From assembly GCF_015712065.1 (NCBI RefSeq), contig NZ_JACFYZ010000009.1, positions 1 through 64,000 of the forward strand: a stretch of DNA of 64,000 nucleotides, read 5' to 3'. This document shows, in pieces, positions 23,634 through 32,312 of this stretch. Each line of letters begins with the position of its first letter. Position 1 is the first letter of the stretch. This DNA is from Ectopseudomonas chengduensis. Its GTDB lineage: Bacteria; Pseudomonadota; Gammaproteobacteria; Pseudomonadales; Pseudomonadaceae. A program made the translations under genes and the position numbers. Below the pieces are notes generated by a model that saw only the letters and a list, made by a program, of their open reading frames with translations, made no database searches and was not told the origin of the DNA.

Positions 23634-24811
23634 TGTTCGTCCTGCGCACGGGTCTGCAGGGCAACGGCAAGACCTTAAACACCATCAAGGAAGTAGACGC
23701 CAAAGCCGCGAAAGAAGGCCGCCCGGTCTACTACCACAACATCCGCGGCTTCGATCCCAATGCCGAAGTCCTTGAGGCCGTTTGGCAAGAATTCGACGAG
23801 CCGCAGAAATGGCACGAGCTGCCGCAGAACGCCATGATCGTCATCGACGAAGCGCAGACCTTCTTTCGGGTCCGCCCTGCTGGCTCTGCCGTGCCCGCCT
23901 ACGCCAGCGCCCTGGAAACCATGCGCCATCGTGGCCATGAGCTGCACTGCATCACCCAGAACCCCGGCCTGATCGACACCCACTTCCGCAAGCTGTGCAA
24001 CTCGCACATTCACTACGTGCGAGGCCACAAGGGCAAGGTCATCAAGCGCTGGGAGTTCGAGCGCGTAAACATGGACGTCGAGAAGAAGAACGACTTCAGC
24101 GACGGCCAGGCCACCCGCGTTCTGCTCGATAAGAAGTACTTCGGCGTGTACCAGTCCGTCGCCGAAGGCTCCGAGCATCACATGAAGTTCAAGCCGCCTC
24201 GGGCGCTGTTCGTGCTGATCGGTTGCGTGCTTGCCATCGGCTACTTCGGCTATGGGCTTTATGAACGGCGCATTGCACCCGCTCAGGCTGAGCCCGAACC
24301 GGTTGCGCAACAGACGGCTACCACACCAGCCCAGCAATACAACGGCGTGCCCCAAGGCCAGGGTGCAGCGGCACCGATGAGCGAGGCGGAATACCTCGCC
24401 CTGCGTGTGCCACGGGTGCCGGATGTACCCAGCTCGGCGCCGATCTACGACGAAATCACCCGGCCAGTCACCTACCCCAAGCTGTCCTGCGTGTACTCGG
24501 CCGATCCTTACTTCGTTGACCGCAACCGCGACCGCCTTGTCGTCGGCTACATCAAGGGCCGGGTCCATGGTTGTCGCTGCAACACCCAGCAAGGCACCCG
24601 TGCCGTGGTGTCCTTCGAATCCTGCATGGCCTACGTCAATGAGGGTGCCTTCGATCCGGCCAAGCCAGACCGGATGGCCCCGCCACCCGAAGGCCAGATG
24701 ATCCAGGGACAGCCTCCTGTCCTCTACGGCGAACAGGTGCAGCCTCAGCAGCCCGCCACTGGAACGCGGGTAACCGTCGTACCTCACCAGAAAGGCCGCT
24801 ATCTGTGGTGA
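23633..24811 (+). CDS. zot: Zot-type phage assembly ATPase (gene I-like)
   Basis: 392 residues. Residues 7-14 (GLQGNGKT) are the Walker A motif and MIVIDEAQTFF is Walker B. A membrane helix at about 190-208 (ALFVLIGCVLAIGYFGYGL) divides the cytoplasmic ATPase from a periplasmic C-terminal domain with several Cys. It is the assembly motor of filamentous phages that threads DNA and coat through the envelope. Pf-like synteny is exact: adhesin, gp6, Zot. Confidence 0.93.
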   Translation: MFVLRTGLQGNGKTLNTIKEVDAKAAKEGRPVYYHNIRGFDPNAEVLEAVWQEFDEPQKWHELPQNAMIVIDEAQTFFRVRPAGSAVPAYASALETMRHRGHELHCITQNPGLIDTHFRKLCNSHIHYVRGHKGKVIKRWEFERVNMDVEKKNDFSDGQATRVLLDKKYFGVYQSVAEGSEHHMKFKPPRALFVLIGCVLAIGYFGYGLYERRIAPAQAEPEPVAQQTATTPAQQYNGVPQGQGAAAPMSEAEYLALRVPRVPDVPSSAPIYDEITRPVTYPKLSCVYSADPYFVDRNRDRLVVGYIKGRVHGCRCNTQQGTRAVVSFESCMAYVNEGAFDPAKPDRMAPPPEGQMIQGQPPVLYGEQVQPQQPATGTRVTVVPHQKGRYLW

Positions 24812-24900
24812 TCCGCGCACGCCAAAGGCAACGCCACGCCATGCGCGGCGGTGTAGTTGCGTGCGAGGCACGAGCGCGCGTGTGCGCCGCCGCGCGGGCG

Positions 24901-24923
24901 CTGACGTCCCTGTAGCACGTCAG
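24901..24923. other. Hairpin between zot and the replication gene
   Basis: CTGACGT and ACGTCAG form a 7-bp stem with a nine-base loop, within a 160-bp gap of extremely GC-rich sequence with several other short inverted repeats. There is no T-run, so it is not an intrinsic terminator. The place just before the Rep gene makes it a candidate for the viral-strand nick site or a Rep operator. Confidence 0.4.
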
Positions 24924-24973
24924 ATAAACCAAGGTTAAACGTGTCGATTCGGCACTATTTGGAGCATTAGAAA

Positions 24974-26251
24974 ATGGCAGTTAAAGACCAACTCCGGGTA
25001 GATCGTGAGTTCAATAAAACCCCTACCGGTAGGCTGTTTTTCGACAGCATGACAGCTCGGATAACTGACCTTTCCAACGTTCGAATCCTGGCCTGCAGCG
25101 TCGATACCGTCCGCCAGCTCTATCGCGGCCTGATCCGCCCGGAAATCATGAGTCTGTTCGAGAAGCCGGGGACCATCGTCGATTTCGCTGGCCAGCGTTG
25201 GCACTCCGGGCGTGTCAGCAAGGATTCTGGCTATCAGTACAAGCTGCAGAATGCTGACCTGGGGATCATCCTGCTGGTGAAGAACTTCAACGCCAAGCTG
25301 GAGAACATCGGGCCACACCTCAAAATCGAAGTTTCACCTCATGCCATCGACCAGTTCTGCCCCGAGCGCCTGCAGGAACGCCTGGACTACTACGCCGACC
25401 ACGTGCTGACCAATGTCGAGCGCAACCAGTGCGCCGTTCACCTCGCGCTAGATCTGCAAGGCTGGCAACCGCCCGCCGATCTGGTCGCCCGCATGCACTG
25501 CCGCGCACGCGCCGCACGTGATATCTCCGGCATCAAGGAAATCCAGTGGACCCTGGAGTCTGCCACCTACGGCAAAGGCCAGTCCTACCTGTTCGGCTCT
25601 GCTGGTGGCGTCCAGCTGGGTATCTACAACAAGACCGAACAGGCCCGCGCCATCGACAAGCTCGACTACTGGGAGAACGTCTGGAGACGCCGCGACAGCT
25701 TCGACGAAGCCGACCCGTACAACTACAACCCGGAACAAGACGTGTGGCGCGTAGAGCTGCGTTACCACCACTCAGTCATCCAGCAATTCGCCTCCGGCTC
25801 GTTCGATCTGCATACCAGCCAGATCATTGAAACCAACAGCTACGCCGCCTTTGCTCCGCACCTAGACGGCCTGTGGCGCTATGGCCTGCGCCAATTCAAG
25901 CTGCTGGCACGCCCTGGTTACTTTGAACCCATCTGGACGCTGATCCGTGACGATGTGCGCGTGGATCTGCCAGTGGACTCCCTGGTGGACGAAACCGAGT
26001 ACAAGCGCCAATACAAGACATCGCGGGGCTTCTCGGGCAAGAACGTCGAGTTATTCCTGGGAAACTTCGTCAGCCTGCTGGCACGGGAGCGAGTGGGCGC
26101 TAGAAAGGCTTTCTATCGGCTCAAGGATTGGGAGTGCTGGCCGGTGATCCGCGACCACTATGCCGCCAAAGGCATGGATGAAGACGGGCTGTATAAGCAC
26201 ATCAAAGGCATCCTTGAGGAACGCCATGTTCGTTGGGGGCGTGCTGTCTGA
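24974..26251 (+). CDS. Replication initiation protein (gene II-like)
   Basis: 425 residues starting MAVKDQLRVDREFNKT. The middle has VWRVELRYHHSVIQQF, a conserved part of Pf-type Rep proteins, and several tyrosine-rich segments; I cannot point to a definite nicking tyrosine. Gene order (after Zot and immediately before the integrase) is that of Pf-like phages, where this protein starts rolling-circle replication by nicking the viral strand. No membrane segment. Confidence 0.82.
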   Translation: MAVKDQLRVDREFNKTPTGRLFFDSMTARITDLSNVRILACSVDTVRQLYRGLIRPEIMSLFEKPGTIVDFAGQRWHSGRVSKDSGYQYKLQNADLGIILLVKNFNAKLENIGPHLKIEVSPHAIDQFCPERLQERLDYYADHVLTNVERNQCAVHLALDLQGWQPPADLVARMHCRARAARDISGIKEIQWTLESATYGKGQSYLFGSAGGVQLGIYNKTEQARAIDKLDYWENVWRRRDSFDEADPYNYNPEQDVWRVELRYHHSVIQQFASGSFDLHTSQIIETNSYAAFAPHLDGLWRYGLRQFKLLARPGYFEPIWTLIRDDVRVDLPVDSLVDETEYKRQYKTSRGFSGKNVELFLGNFVSLLARERVGARKAFYRLKDWECWPVIRDHYAAKGMDEDGLYKHIKGILEERHVRWGRAV

Positions 26252-26320
26252 TGTTTGTTTGCCAAATACACAAACAAGACAAACACGCTGACGCTCACGC
26301 GCTTGGCCAGGGCCGACACC

Positions 26321-27391
26321 ATGGCAATTGAGCAACTGAGTGATGGTCGCTGGAAGGTCGACGTTGAACCCATCAAGGGCCGGCGCTTCCGCAAAACCTT
26401 CAAGACCAAGGGTGAAGCCCAGCGCTTTGAAGCGACCTGCAGGGCCAATTGCATCGACTCACCAGCCTGGACGCCCAAGCCGAAAGATCGTCGCCGCCTA
26501 TCTGAACTCTGCACCCGGTACCATGAACTGCACGGCCATGCTTTGGCTGATGGTGCCGCAATCCTCCGCACCCTGCAGAACCTGGCTAAAGACCTGGGCG
26601 ACCCCATCGCGGTCAAGCTCACCGGCAATGCCTTCTGCGAAACACGCAGCGAGCTGCTCAAGGCAGGCATTCAAGGCAAGACCATGAACAACCGGCTCGG
26701 CTACCTGAAAGCCCTATTCAACGAGCTGCACCGCCTGGGCGATATCGACTACCCGAACCCGTTGGCCAAGGTCCGCCCGCTACGCCTGCAGGAGCGCCCT
26801 ATTTCGTTCCTCTCGACCTGCCAGATAGCCGAACTGCTCGAGGCCCTGGATGACCGCACCACCAGCCCAGGAATCGGCCTGATCGCTCGCGTCTGTCTGA
26901 GTACGGGGGCCAGGTGGGGAGAAGCCCAGGCGCTGACACCTGAGCGAGTGCGAAATGGCATGGTCACCTTTGCCAACACCAAGTCGAAGCGAACCCGGTC
27001 GATTCCTATCGATAGGGAGCTGGAAAAGGCCCTGCAGATCTACTTCAAGCGTCACGGCCTGTTCACCAACTGCATGCTGACCTTCAGCCGTGTACTGGAG
27101 AAGACCTCGATCAAGCTCCCGGCCGGCCAGGCCACACACGTGCTACGGCACACATTCGCCAGTCACTTCGTCATGCGGGGCGGGAACATCCTGACACTGC
27201 AGAAAATCCTGGGGCATACGTCGCTGGCAATGACCATGCGCTATGCGCACTTGTCGCCCGATCACCTGCAGGACGCATTGAGGCTGAACCCACTGATTGA
27301 TGACCCGCTTTCAGCTCCTGGCATGCGCGAATCCATCAAGGAAGGCATGGCCGAACCTGTAGCAGATTGCGCTAAGGAACTGGACTGGTGA
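26321..27391 (+). CDS. Tyrosine-type prophage integrase
   Basis: 356 residues from ATG 26321, the start of a normal N-terminal SAM-like domain (MAIEQLSDGRWKVDV); an in-frame TTG at 26255 is less likely. Catalytic residues are Arg198 (TGARWGE), His273 and Arg276 (HVLRHTF), His299 (GHTSLAM) and Tyr308 (MRYAH). It integrates into the tRNA-Ser(GGA) 3' end just to its right. Homologous integrases are the hallmark of tRNA-inserting Pf-like prophages. It ends 18 bp before the right 19-bp terminal repeat. Confidence 0.94.
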   Translation: MAIEQLSDGRWKVDVEPIKGRRFRKTFKTKGEAQRFEATCRANCIDSPAWTPKPKDRRRLSELCTRYHELHGHALADGAAILRTLQNLAKDLGDPIAVKLTGNAFCETRSELLKAGIQGKTMNNRLGYLKALFNELHRLGDIDYPNPLAKVRPLRLQERPISFLSTCQIAELLEALDDRTTSPGIGLIARVCLSTGARWGEAQALTPERVRNGMVTFANTKSKRTRSIPIDRELEKALQIYFKRHGLFTNCMLTFSRVLEKTSIKLPAGQATHVLRHTFASHFVMRGGNILTLQKILGHTSLAMTMRYAHLSPDHLQDALRLNPLIDDPLSAPGMRESIKEGMAEPVADCAKELDW

Positions 27392-27408
27392 TTCAGCAGA
27401 CAAGGGCT

Positions 27409-27427
27409 TTCGACACTTTTTCGACAC
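27409..27427. repeat. 19-bp terminal repeat of the prophage, right copy
   Basis: Identical to 14198-14216 and in the same orientation (TTCGACACTTTTTCGACAC). It lies 46 bp inside attR, whereas the left copy lies 96 bp inside attL. Confidence 0.75.
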
Positions 27428-27448
27428 CTGCCGAAAGCCAGAAAGCAA

Positions 27449-27483
27449 AAAGCCCCGAAAACTTCTCAGTTCTCAGGGCTTTA
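27449..27483 (-). terminator. Terminator of tRNA-Ser
   Basis: Read on the minus strand just after the tRNA 3' end: AAAGCCCTGAG, then a loop, then TTTTCGGGGCTTTTT. Part of it lies in the 48-bp repeat, and altered copies occur at the two other att-like sites. Confidence 0.75.
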
Positions 27484-27520
27484 GGTATTGCGAAAGTGGC
27501 GGTGAAGAAGAGATTCGAAC
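27473..27520. mobile_element. attR core within tRNA-Ser
   Basis: Identical to 14055-14102. It contains the 3' end of tRNA-Ser with CCA, so the tRNA gene stays whole on this side after integration. Confidence 0.93.
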
Positions 27521-27586
27521 TCTTGATACGGTTTCCCGTATACACACTTTCCAGGCGTGCTCCTTCAACCACTCGGACACTTCACC
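27497..27586 (-). tRNA. tRNA-Ser (GGA)
   Basis: On the minus strand a 90-base cloverleaf with acceptor stem GGTGAAG/CTTCACC, discriminator G and encoded CCA. The anticodon loop is CTGGAAA, giving anticodon GGA. A long variable arm (GTATACGGGAAACCGTATC) is the class II feature of tRNA-Ser, and TTCGAAT is the T loop. The gene is the integration target of the prophage and probably of the older element at 12910. Confidence 0.95.
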
Positions 27587-27679
27587 GGATCTCGACGTTT
27601 TGGCGTTTACCCCGTCGAGGCGCGCTAATGTAGTCGAATGTTTTCTCGATGGCAAATTTTTTTTAAAGGATTCATGCGC

Positions 27680-27898
27680 TTAAGAGCGAAGCGGGTTTTC
27701 GTCGTGCTTCTCGCAGGGCTGCTCGTCGAAGCGAATGTGGCCGAACAGCAGAAAACCCAGGGACATGAACAGGCCCAAGCCGAATAGCAGCAGCACGCCG
27801 GATGGGCTGCGCAGGTAGAAGGTTTCGCTGAGCACGACCGATGCCAGCAACAGGCCGATCACGGCAAACATATAAAGGATGGAGTAGAGGGTGTTCAT
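27680..27898 (-). CDS. Small two-TM membrane protein
   Basis: 72 residues with AGGAG upstream. Two membrane helices (TLYSILYMFAVIGLLLASVVLS and SGVLLLFGLGLFMSLGFLLFG) are joined by a short loop, and the tail is polar with HIRFDEQPCEKHDENP. No known family; small proteins of this type are common in Pseudomonas near tRNA genes. It is the first chromosomal gene to the right of the prophage. Confidence 0.65.
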   Translation of the reverse strand: MNTLYSILYMFAVIGLLLASVVLSETFYLRSPSGVLLLFGLGLFMSLGFLLFGHIRFDEQPCEKHDENPLRS

Positions 27899-28085
27899 GG
27901 GGCAGCTCCTTCGGTTCGCTGCTCACCTTAAAGGCCTGGCTTTGCGCTCGACCAATTGCCATCCGGCATCGCCGCGATAGGCAAAAACACTGACCAGCCA
28001 GTCAGCCGCGGCGCTTTACCAGAGCGCTTCGGCTGAGTACCTTCTGCCCACATTCGCCCCCAAGGCTCTAACAAGGAAAACCGCC

Positions 28086-28775
28086 ATGAGCGACCTGATC
28101 AGCTATCAACTCGAAGACGGCATCGCCACCCTCACCCTTAGCAATGGCAAGGTCAATGCCATCTCGCCTGACGTGATCGCTGCGTTCAATGCCGCCCTCG
28201 ACCGCGCCGAGCAGGATCGCGCCATCGTCGTCATCACCGGCCAGCCGGGGATTCTTTCCGGCGGCTATGACCTGAAGGTGATGACCTCGGGCCCGCAGAA
28301 TGCAATCAACCTGGTGGCTGCTGGCTCCACGCTGGCGCGACGCATGCTCGCTCACCCCTACCCGATCATCGTCGCCTGCCCGGGTCATGCCGTGGCCAAG
28401 GGTGCGTTCATCCTGTTGTCGGCCGACTACCGTATCGGCGTGGAAGGTCCGTTCAATATCGGCCTGAATGAAGTGCAGATCGGCATGACCATGCACCACG
28501 TCGGTATCGAGCTGGCTCGTGATCGTCTGCGCAAGTCTGCGTTCCACCGTTCGGTGATCAATGGCGAGATGTTCGACCCGGCTGGCGCGGTAGATGCCGG
28601 CTTCCTGGACAAGGTGGTACCGGCCGAGCAATTGCAGGCTACCGCTCAGGCGGTGGCGCAGCAGATGAAGAAGATCAACATGACCGCGCACAAGAACACC
28701 AAGCTGAAGGTGCGCAAGGCGCTGCTGGAAACCCTCGATGCCGCCATCGAGATGGACAAGCAACACCTGCTGTAA
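28086..28775 (+). CDS. Crotonase/enoyl-CoA hydratase family protein
   Basis: 229 residues. YQLEDGIATLTLSNGKVNAISPDVI and VVVITGQPGILSGGYDLKVM form the N-terminal crotonase core with the oxyanion hole; HAVAKGAFILLSADYRIGV provides the second conserved loop. The two catalytic Glu of classical hydratases are not obvious, so the reaction may be hydration, isomerisation or hydrolysis of a CoA ester. Monocistronic: a 300-bp gap precedes and a terminator follows. Confidence 0.85.
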   Translation: MSDLISYQLEDGIATLTLSNGKVNAISPDVIAAFNAALDRAEQDRAIVVITGQPGILSGGYDLKVMTSGPQNAINLVAAGSTLARRMLAHPYPIIVACPGHAVAKGAFILLSADYRIGVEGPFNIGLNEVQIGMTMHHVGIELARDRLRKSAFHRSVINGEMFDPAGAVDAGFLDKVVPAEQLQATAQAVAQQMKKINMTAHKNTKLKVRKALLETLDAAIEMDKQHLL

Positions 28776-28796
28776 GCATTCGGTAACCCATAAATG

Positions 28797-28832
28797 AAAA
28801 GCGCCGCTTCCGTTGAGGTCGCGGCGCTTTTT
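28797..28832 (+). terminator. Terminator after the crotonase gene
   Basis: AAAAGCGCCGC and GCGGCGCTTTTT flank a 13-base loop. The symmetric A and T runs mean it can act in both directions, also for the minus-strand lipoprotein gene. Confidence 0.85.
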
Positions 28833-28894
28833 CTTTGCGCGTCTCACCAATTAATCCGCCGGCGAATGTCGGTGCGCGCGGCGCACCCAACGGG

Positions 28895-29287
28895 TCAGCC
28901 GGAATAATCCAGGGCCGTCCAGGCTCGGCTCAGGCCTTGCGCGAGCACGCAGCCGGGCTTGCTCAGTTGCTCGTTGAAGGCGGCCGGCAACAGTGTGGTT
29001 TCACCCTCTGCAGCGCCATGGCGCTCGGTCAGCCACTGCAGCTTGCCGCAGTTGGGCGTTTCGATCACGTAACTGGCGGCAATGTTGGAGTGATGGCTGG
29101 GCAGTCGAATCACGTCGAGCACTATGCCCGTCTCCTCGACACGCTGGCCATCGGAGACCAGCACGGCCCAGGCCTGCTCGCCCTCGATCACCAGGTAGGC
29201 ACCGTTGGCCTGTGGTCGATCAATCTGCGGTTGCGCGCAGCCGCTCAGCAGGGCCAATAGCACAATCGTCATCAGCATCTGTTGCAT
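28895..29287 (-). CDS. Putative lipoprotein
   Basis: 130 residues from ATG 29287 with GAGGGGG upstream. The N-terminus MQQMLMTIVLLALLSGCAQ is a lipoprotein signal with lipobox LLSGC. The remaining domain is beta-rich (AYLVIEGEQAWAVLVSDGQ, GIVLDVIRLPSHHSNIAASYVIE) with two more cysteines. It should be anchored to a membrane facing the periplasm; family unknown. Single gene. Confidence 0.75.
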   Translation of the reverse strand: MQQMLMTIVLLALLSGCAQPQIDRPQANGAYLVIEGEQAWAVLVSDGQRVEETGIVLDVIRLPSHHSNIAASYVIETPNCGKLQWLTERHGAAEGETTLLPAAFNEQLSKPGCVLAQGLSRAWTALDYSG

Positions 29288-29441
29288 TGCCAATACCCCC
29301 TCGCAAGGCGCCCACCTTCAGGTGGTGGACGGGTTGTTGTCGCCTAAGTGAGGCCAATATCACTCAATACTGTTTATTTGTACAGTATTTTTCGATTAGG
29401 CTATATCGCAGGTAAATGATCGATTGCACAGGAGCGCCATC

Positions 29442-29756
29442 ATGCTGGACGTACTGCAGCTAAAACACCGAGTGAACCGCATGCCGCTGGAGCGCGTGCG
29501 CGAGATGGTCGAGGAACTGCAGCTCGAGGGCATCGTCACCGAGAGCTGCACCCCTTTCAATCGTCAGCACTTCAATAGCTGCTTCGCCGAGATCGAGGCG
29601 TTGCTGCAGCGCGCCGGCTACCATCGACAGCTGGATGTGGTCGGCTATCAGGGTCTGGCCTATGCGCTGTTCGATCCGGCTCGCTGGGAAGCCGTGGAAG
29701 TGCTGCGCTGGCTGCGCGACTTCGTCGAGGAGGCGCGCGTTCAACCGGCGTCCTGA
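29442..29756 (+). CDS. Conserved hypothetical protein
   Basis: 104 residues from ATG 29442 with CAGGAG upstream; an earlier in-frame ATG adds six residues. MLDVLQLKHRVNRMPLERVREMVEELQLEGIVTESC, then QHFNSCFAEIEALLQRAGYHRQLDV and WEAVEVLRWLRDFVEEA. Mostly helical, soluble, no recognised domain. Upstream DNA has TATTTTT/TTTGTAC AT-rich promoter-like sequence. It lies upstream of the nitrate cluster but is separated from it by a leader region and is probably unrelated. Confidence 0.65.
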   Translation: MLDVLQLKHRVNRMPLERVREMVEELQLEGIVTESCTPFNRQHFNSCFAEIEALLQRAGYHRQLDVVGYQGLAYALFDPARWEAVEVLRWLRDFVEEARVQPAS

Positions 29757-29981
29757 GCCTGCGGTACGAACCAAAAAGGCTCAGCGACGCCCGTTCATGC
29801 ACGGCATTGGCTCAGAAACATGCGGGGTGAGCCAAGCCTGCGCTCGCTCCACACACTTCAAAATCCTCTCAGAACACAGCTGCAACTTATTGATCCTAAA
29901 CAACTAGAAACTGGCAAGCCGGTATCCGGCCCCTACCTGTCAGGTGCCACATGCCGCTGCTCGGCCGCTGTACACGAAAGC

Positions 29982-29997
29982 TGGCAAGCCCCTTGCT
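29982..29997 (+). promoter_or_regulatory. Sigma-54 promoter of the nrt operon
   Basis: TGGCAAGCCCCTTGCT has GG at 29983-29984 and GC at 29995-29996 with ten bases between, the -24/-12 geometry. Nitrogen-regulated (NtrC-activated) transcription is implied. Confidence 0.85.
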
Positions 29998-30025
29998 AAG
30001 TCCCTGTCAACCATCCTGCGTAGCA

Positions 30026-30116
30026 CGCCAACGGCGGCGGGCCGAGGATCACGGACAACGGCGTCCGTCAGGTCACCTTCCTCTCATTGAGGCGGCCTGG
30101 CGTACGCCGTTTTTTG
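30026..30116 (+). promoter_or_regulatory. ANTAR-type antitermination leader of the nrt operon
   Basis: Two hairpins with hexaloop AACGGC (A1, G4): stem CGCC/GGCG at 30026-30039 and ACGGAC/GTCCGT at 30051-30068. The second one overlaps the left arm of an intrinsic terminator (AACGGCGT, 30057-30064, paired with ACGCCGTT, 30104-30111, then a T-run). The two folds exclude each other, as expected for NasT-type control. Confidence 0.82.
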
Positions 30117-30143
30117 TTTATGCGCCTGACAAGGATTAGACCC

Positions 30144-31427
30144 ATGACCGATCGTGATTCGAACAAGCCCCTGGCCACCAGTCGCCGCAACTTCCTCAAG
30201 CAATCCATCGCCCTGGCCGGCGCCGTGAGCGGCATCGCCGCACTCGGCCTGTCGGCGCCGGCTTCGCTGCGCAGTGCAGCCTGGGCGGCCGGCTCCGACG
30301 CGCCGGAAAAAGCCGCGCTAAACGTCGGCTTCATTCCCCTGACCGATTGCGCTTCGGTGGTGGTCGCCGCCACTCAGGGTTTTGGCGAGAAGTACGGCCT
30401 GACCATCAATCCGAGCAAGGAGGCCTCCTGGGCCGGCGTGCGCGACAAGCTCAACACTGGCGAACTGGATGCTGCCCATGTGCTCTACGGCATGATGTAC
30501 GGCGCTCAGCTCGGCCTGGCGGGGCCACAGCGGGACATGGCAGTGCTGATGGGGCTGAACCAGAATGGCCAGGCCATCACCCTGTCCAAGCAACTGCGTG
30601 AGGCTGGCGTGACCAACGGCGCGCAACTGGCCGAACACGTGAAGAAAGGCGGCAATCCGCTGACCTTCGCCCAAACATTCCCCACCGGTACCCACGCCAT
30701 GTGGCTGTATTACTGGCTGGCCAGTGTCGGCATCAACCCCATGAGCGATGTGAAGACCATCGTCGTGCCGCCGCCGCAGATGGTCGCCAACATGCGCGTC
30801 GGCAATATGGACGGTTTCTGTGTCGGCGAGCCCTGGGGCGCGCGGGCGATCTTCGACAAGATCGGTTTCACCGCCACCACCACCCAGCAGATCTGGCCGG
30901 ATCACCCGGAGAAGGTGCTCGGCACCACCCGCGCCTTTATCGAGCAGTATCCGAACGCGGCGCGCGCGCTGATCATGGCGATTCTCGATGCCAGCCGCTT
31001 CATCGAGGCCAGCGAGGAGAACCGCAAGAGCACCGCCAAGCTGATTTCCGGCAAGGCCTACGTCAACGCGCCGGTGCAGGTGATCGAGCCGCGCTTTCTC
31101 GCCCAGTACGAGGACGGCCTCGGCAACAGCTGGAAGGACGAACATGCCATGGCCTTCTGCAAGGACGGCAGCGTCAACTTCCCCTATCACTCCGACGGCA
31201 TGTGGTTCCTCACCCAATTCAAGCGCTGGGGCCTGCTCAAGGATGCGCCGGATTACGCCGCCGTGGCCGCGCAGGTCAACCAGACCGCGCTCTACGCCGA
31301 GGCGGCCGGCGCCCTCAAGCTGGCCGTGCCGAGCAGCCCGCTGCGCAGCAGCACATTGATCGACGGCGTGGTCTGGGATGGCAGCAATCCAGCCGCCTAC
31401 GCCGACTCCTTCGCCATCAAAGCCTGA
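30144..31427 (+). CDS. nrtA: Nitrate ABC transporter, substrate-binding protein NrtA-like
   Basis: 427 residues from ATG 30144. The N-terminus SRRNFLKQSIALAGAVSGIAAL is a twin-arginine export signal. The body is a CmpA/NrtA-type binding protein: LNVGFIPLTDCASVVVAATQGF, TGTHAMWLYYWLASVGINP and VGNMDGFCVGEPWGARA, the last being a nitrate/bicarbonate-binding family signature. It is exported folded and delivers nitrate to the permease encoded 12 bp downstream. A NasS sensor has a similar fold, but the Tat signal and adjacent permease and ATPase genes point to a transporter. Confidence 0.88.
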   Translation: MTDRDSNKPLATSRRNFLKQSIALAGAVSGIAALGLSAPASLRSAAWAAGSDAPEKAALNVGFIPLTDCASVVVAATQGFGEKYGLTINPSKEASWAGVRDKLNTGELDAAHVLYGMMYGAQLGLAGPQRDMAVLMGLNQNGQAITLSKQLREAGVTNGAQLAEHVKKGGNPLTFAQTFPTGTHAMWLYYWLASVGINPMSDVKTIVVPPPQMVANMRVGNMDGFCVGEPWGARAIFDKIGFTATTTQQIWPDHPEKVLGTTRAFIEQYPNAARALIMAILDASRFIEASEENRKSTAKLISGKAYVNAPVQVIEPRFLAQYEDGLGNSWKDEHAMAFCKDGSVNFPYHSDGMWFLTQFKRWGLLKDAPDYAAVAAQVNQTALYAEAAGALKLAVPSSPLRSSTLIDGVVWDGSNPAAYADSFAIKA

Positions 31428-31439
31428 CCGGAGGTGAGC

Positions 31440-32291
31440 ATGAATGCCCCCCTGAAAACACCACTGCCGCCGATCGCCAAGCCGCGCCTCTCTGCGCAGG
31501 CCTTGCTGCCCAGCGCCGCCGCACTGGGCAGCCTGCTCAAGGCCGGCATCGCCCCGCTGCTGGGCATCATCGCCTTCATCGGTTTCTGGTCGCTGCTGGC
31601 GCAATACAGCGAAGGTCTGCCCGGCCCCTTGAGCACCTGGCAAGCCGCGCTGGTGCTGTTCGCTGATCCTTTCTACGACAACGGCCCCAACGACATGGGC
31701 ATTGGCTGGAACATCCTCAACTCGCTCGGCCGCGTCGGCGTCGGCTTCGGCCTGGCGGCGCTGGTGGGCATTCCCCTGGGGTTCGCCATCGGCCGCTTCG
31801 CTTTTCTCGCCGGCATGCTGGCACCGATCATCAGCTTGCTGCGCCCGGTCTCGCCGCTGGCCTGGCTGCCGATCGGCCTGCTGGTGTTCGAGGCGGCCGG
31901 CCCGGCATCGATCTGGGTCATTTTCATCAGCTCGATCTGGCCGATCATCCTCAACACCGCAGCCGGCGTCGCCAGCGTGCCGCAGGACTACCTGAACGTG
32001 GCCCGCGTGCTCAAGCTGTCGGAGTTCAAGGTGCTGACGCGCATCCTGTTTCCCGCCGTGCTGCCGCACCTGATGACCGGCATCCGCCTGGCCATCGGCG
32101 TGGCCTGGCTGGTGATCGTCGCAGCCGAGATGCTCACCGGCGGCATCGGGCTGGGCTTCTGGGTGTGGGATGAGTGGAACAACCTCAATGTCGAGCACAT
32201 TCTCATCGCCATCATCATCGTCGGCCTGGTTGGCCTGGCGCTGGAGCAGATGCTGCTGTTGATCGCCAAACGCTTTGACTACGCGAGCTGA
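31440..32291 (+). CDS. nrtB: Nitrate ABC transporter permease NrtB-like
   Basis: 283 residues from ATG 31440, where GGAGG lies close upstream. About six membrane helices; the BPD permease loop that contacts the ATPase is ILNTAAGVASVPQDYLNVARVLKLSE. GVAWLVIVAAEMLTGGIGLGFWVWD is a typical CmpB/NrtB/SsuC end. It forms the inner-membrane channel for nitrate with NrtA and the ATPase. Separated from the ATPase gene by a REP element, which may weaken but need not block cotranscription. Confidence 0.9.
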   Translation: MNAPLKTPLPPIAKPRLSAQALLPSAAALGSLLKAGIAPLLGIIAFIGFWSLLAQYSEGLPGPLSTWQAALVLFADPFYDNGPNDMGIGWNILNSLGRVGVGFGLAALVGIPLGFAIGRFAFLAGMLAPIISLLRPVSPLAWLPIGLLVFEAAGPASIWVIFISSIWPIILNTAAGVASVPQDYLNVARVLKLSEFKVLTRILFPAVLPHLMTGIRLAIGVAWLVIVAAEMLTGGIGLGFWVWDEWNNLNVEHILIAIIIVGLVGLALEQMLLLIAKRFDYAS

Positions 32292-32312
32292 AGAGGCGCG
32301 TTTCGCCAACCC

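Larger units (their letters stand above)
14055..27520. mobile_element. Inovirus (filamentous phage, Pf-like) prophage
   Basis: About 13.5 kb between exact 48-bp direct repeats. From left to right it holds cargo genes, a repressor with paired operators, two HTH proteins, an Arc-like gene, small membrane proteins, an ssDNA-binding protein, major coat protein, terminator, adhesin, gp6-like protein, Zot ATPase, replication initiator and tyrosine integrase. That is a complete morphogenesis and replication set with no visible break. The integrase gene lies next to the intact tRNA-Ser, whose 3' end is the target. Whether it can be excised and packaged is untested. Confidence 0.92.

Noticed and set aside
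29957..29972. Terminator or regulatory hairpin in the nrt upstream region
   Set aside because: Only short GC pairing (GCCGCTGCTCGGC) without T-run; not distinguishable from background.
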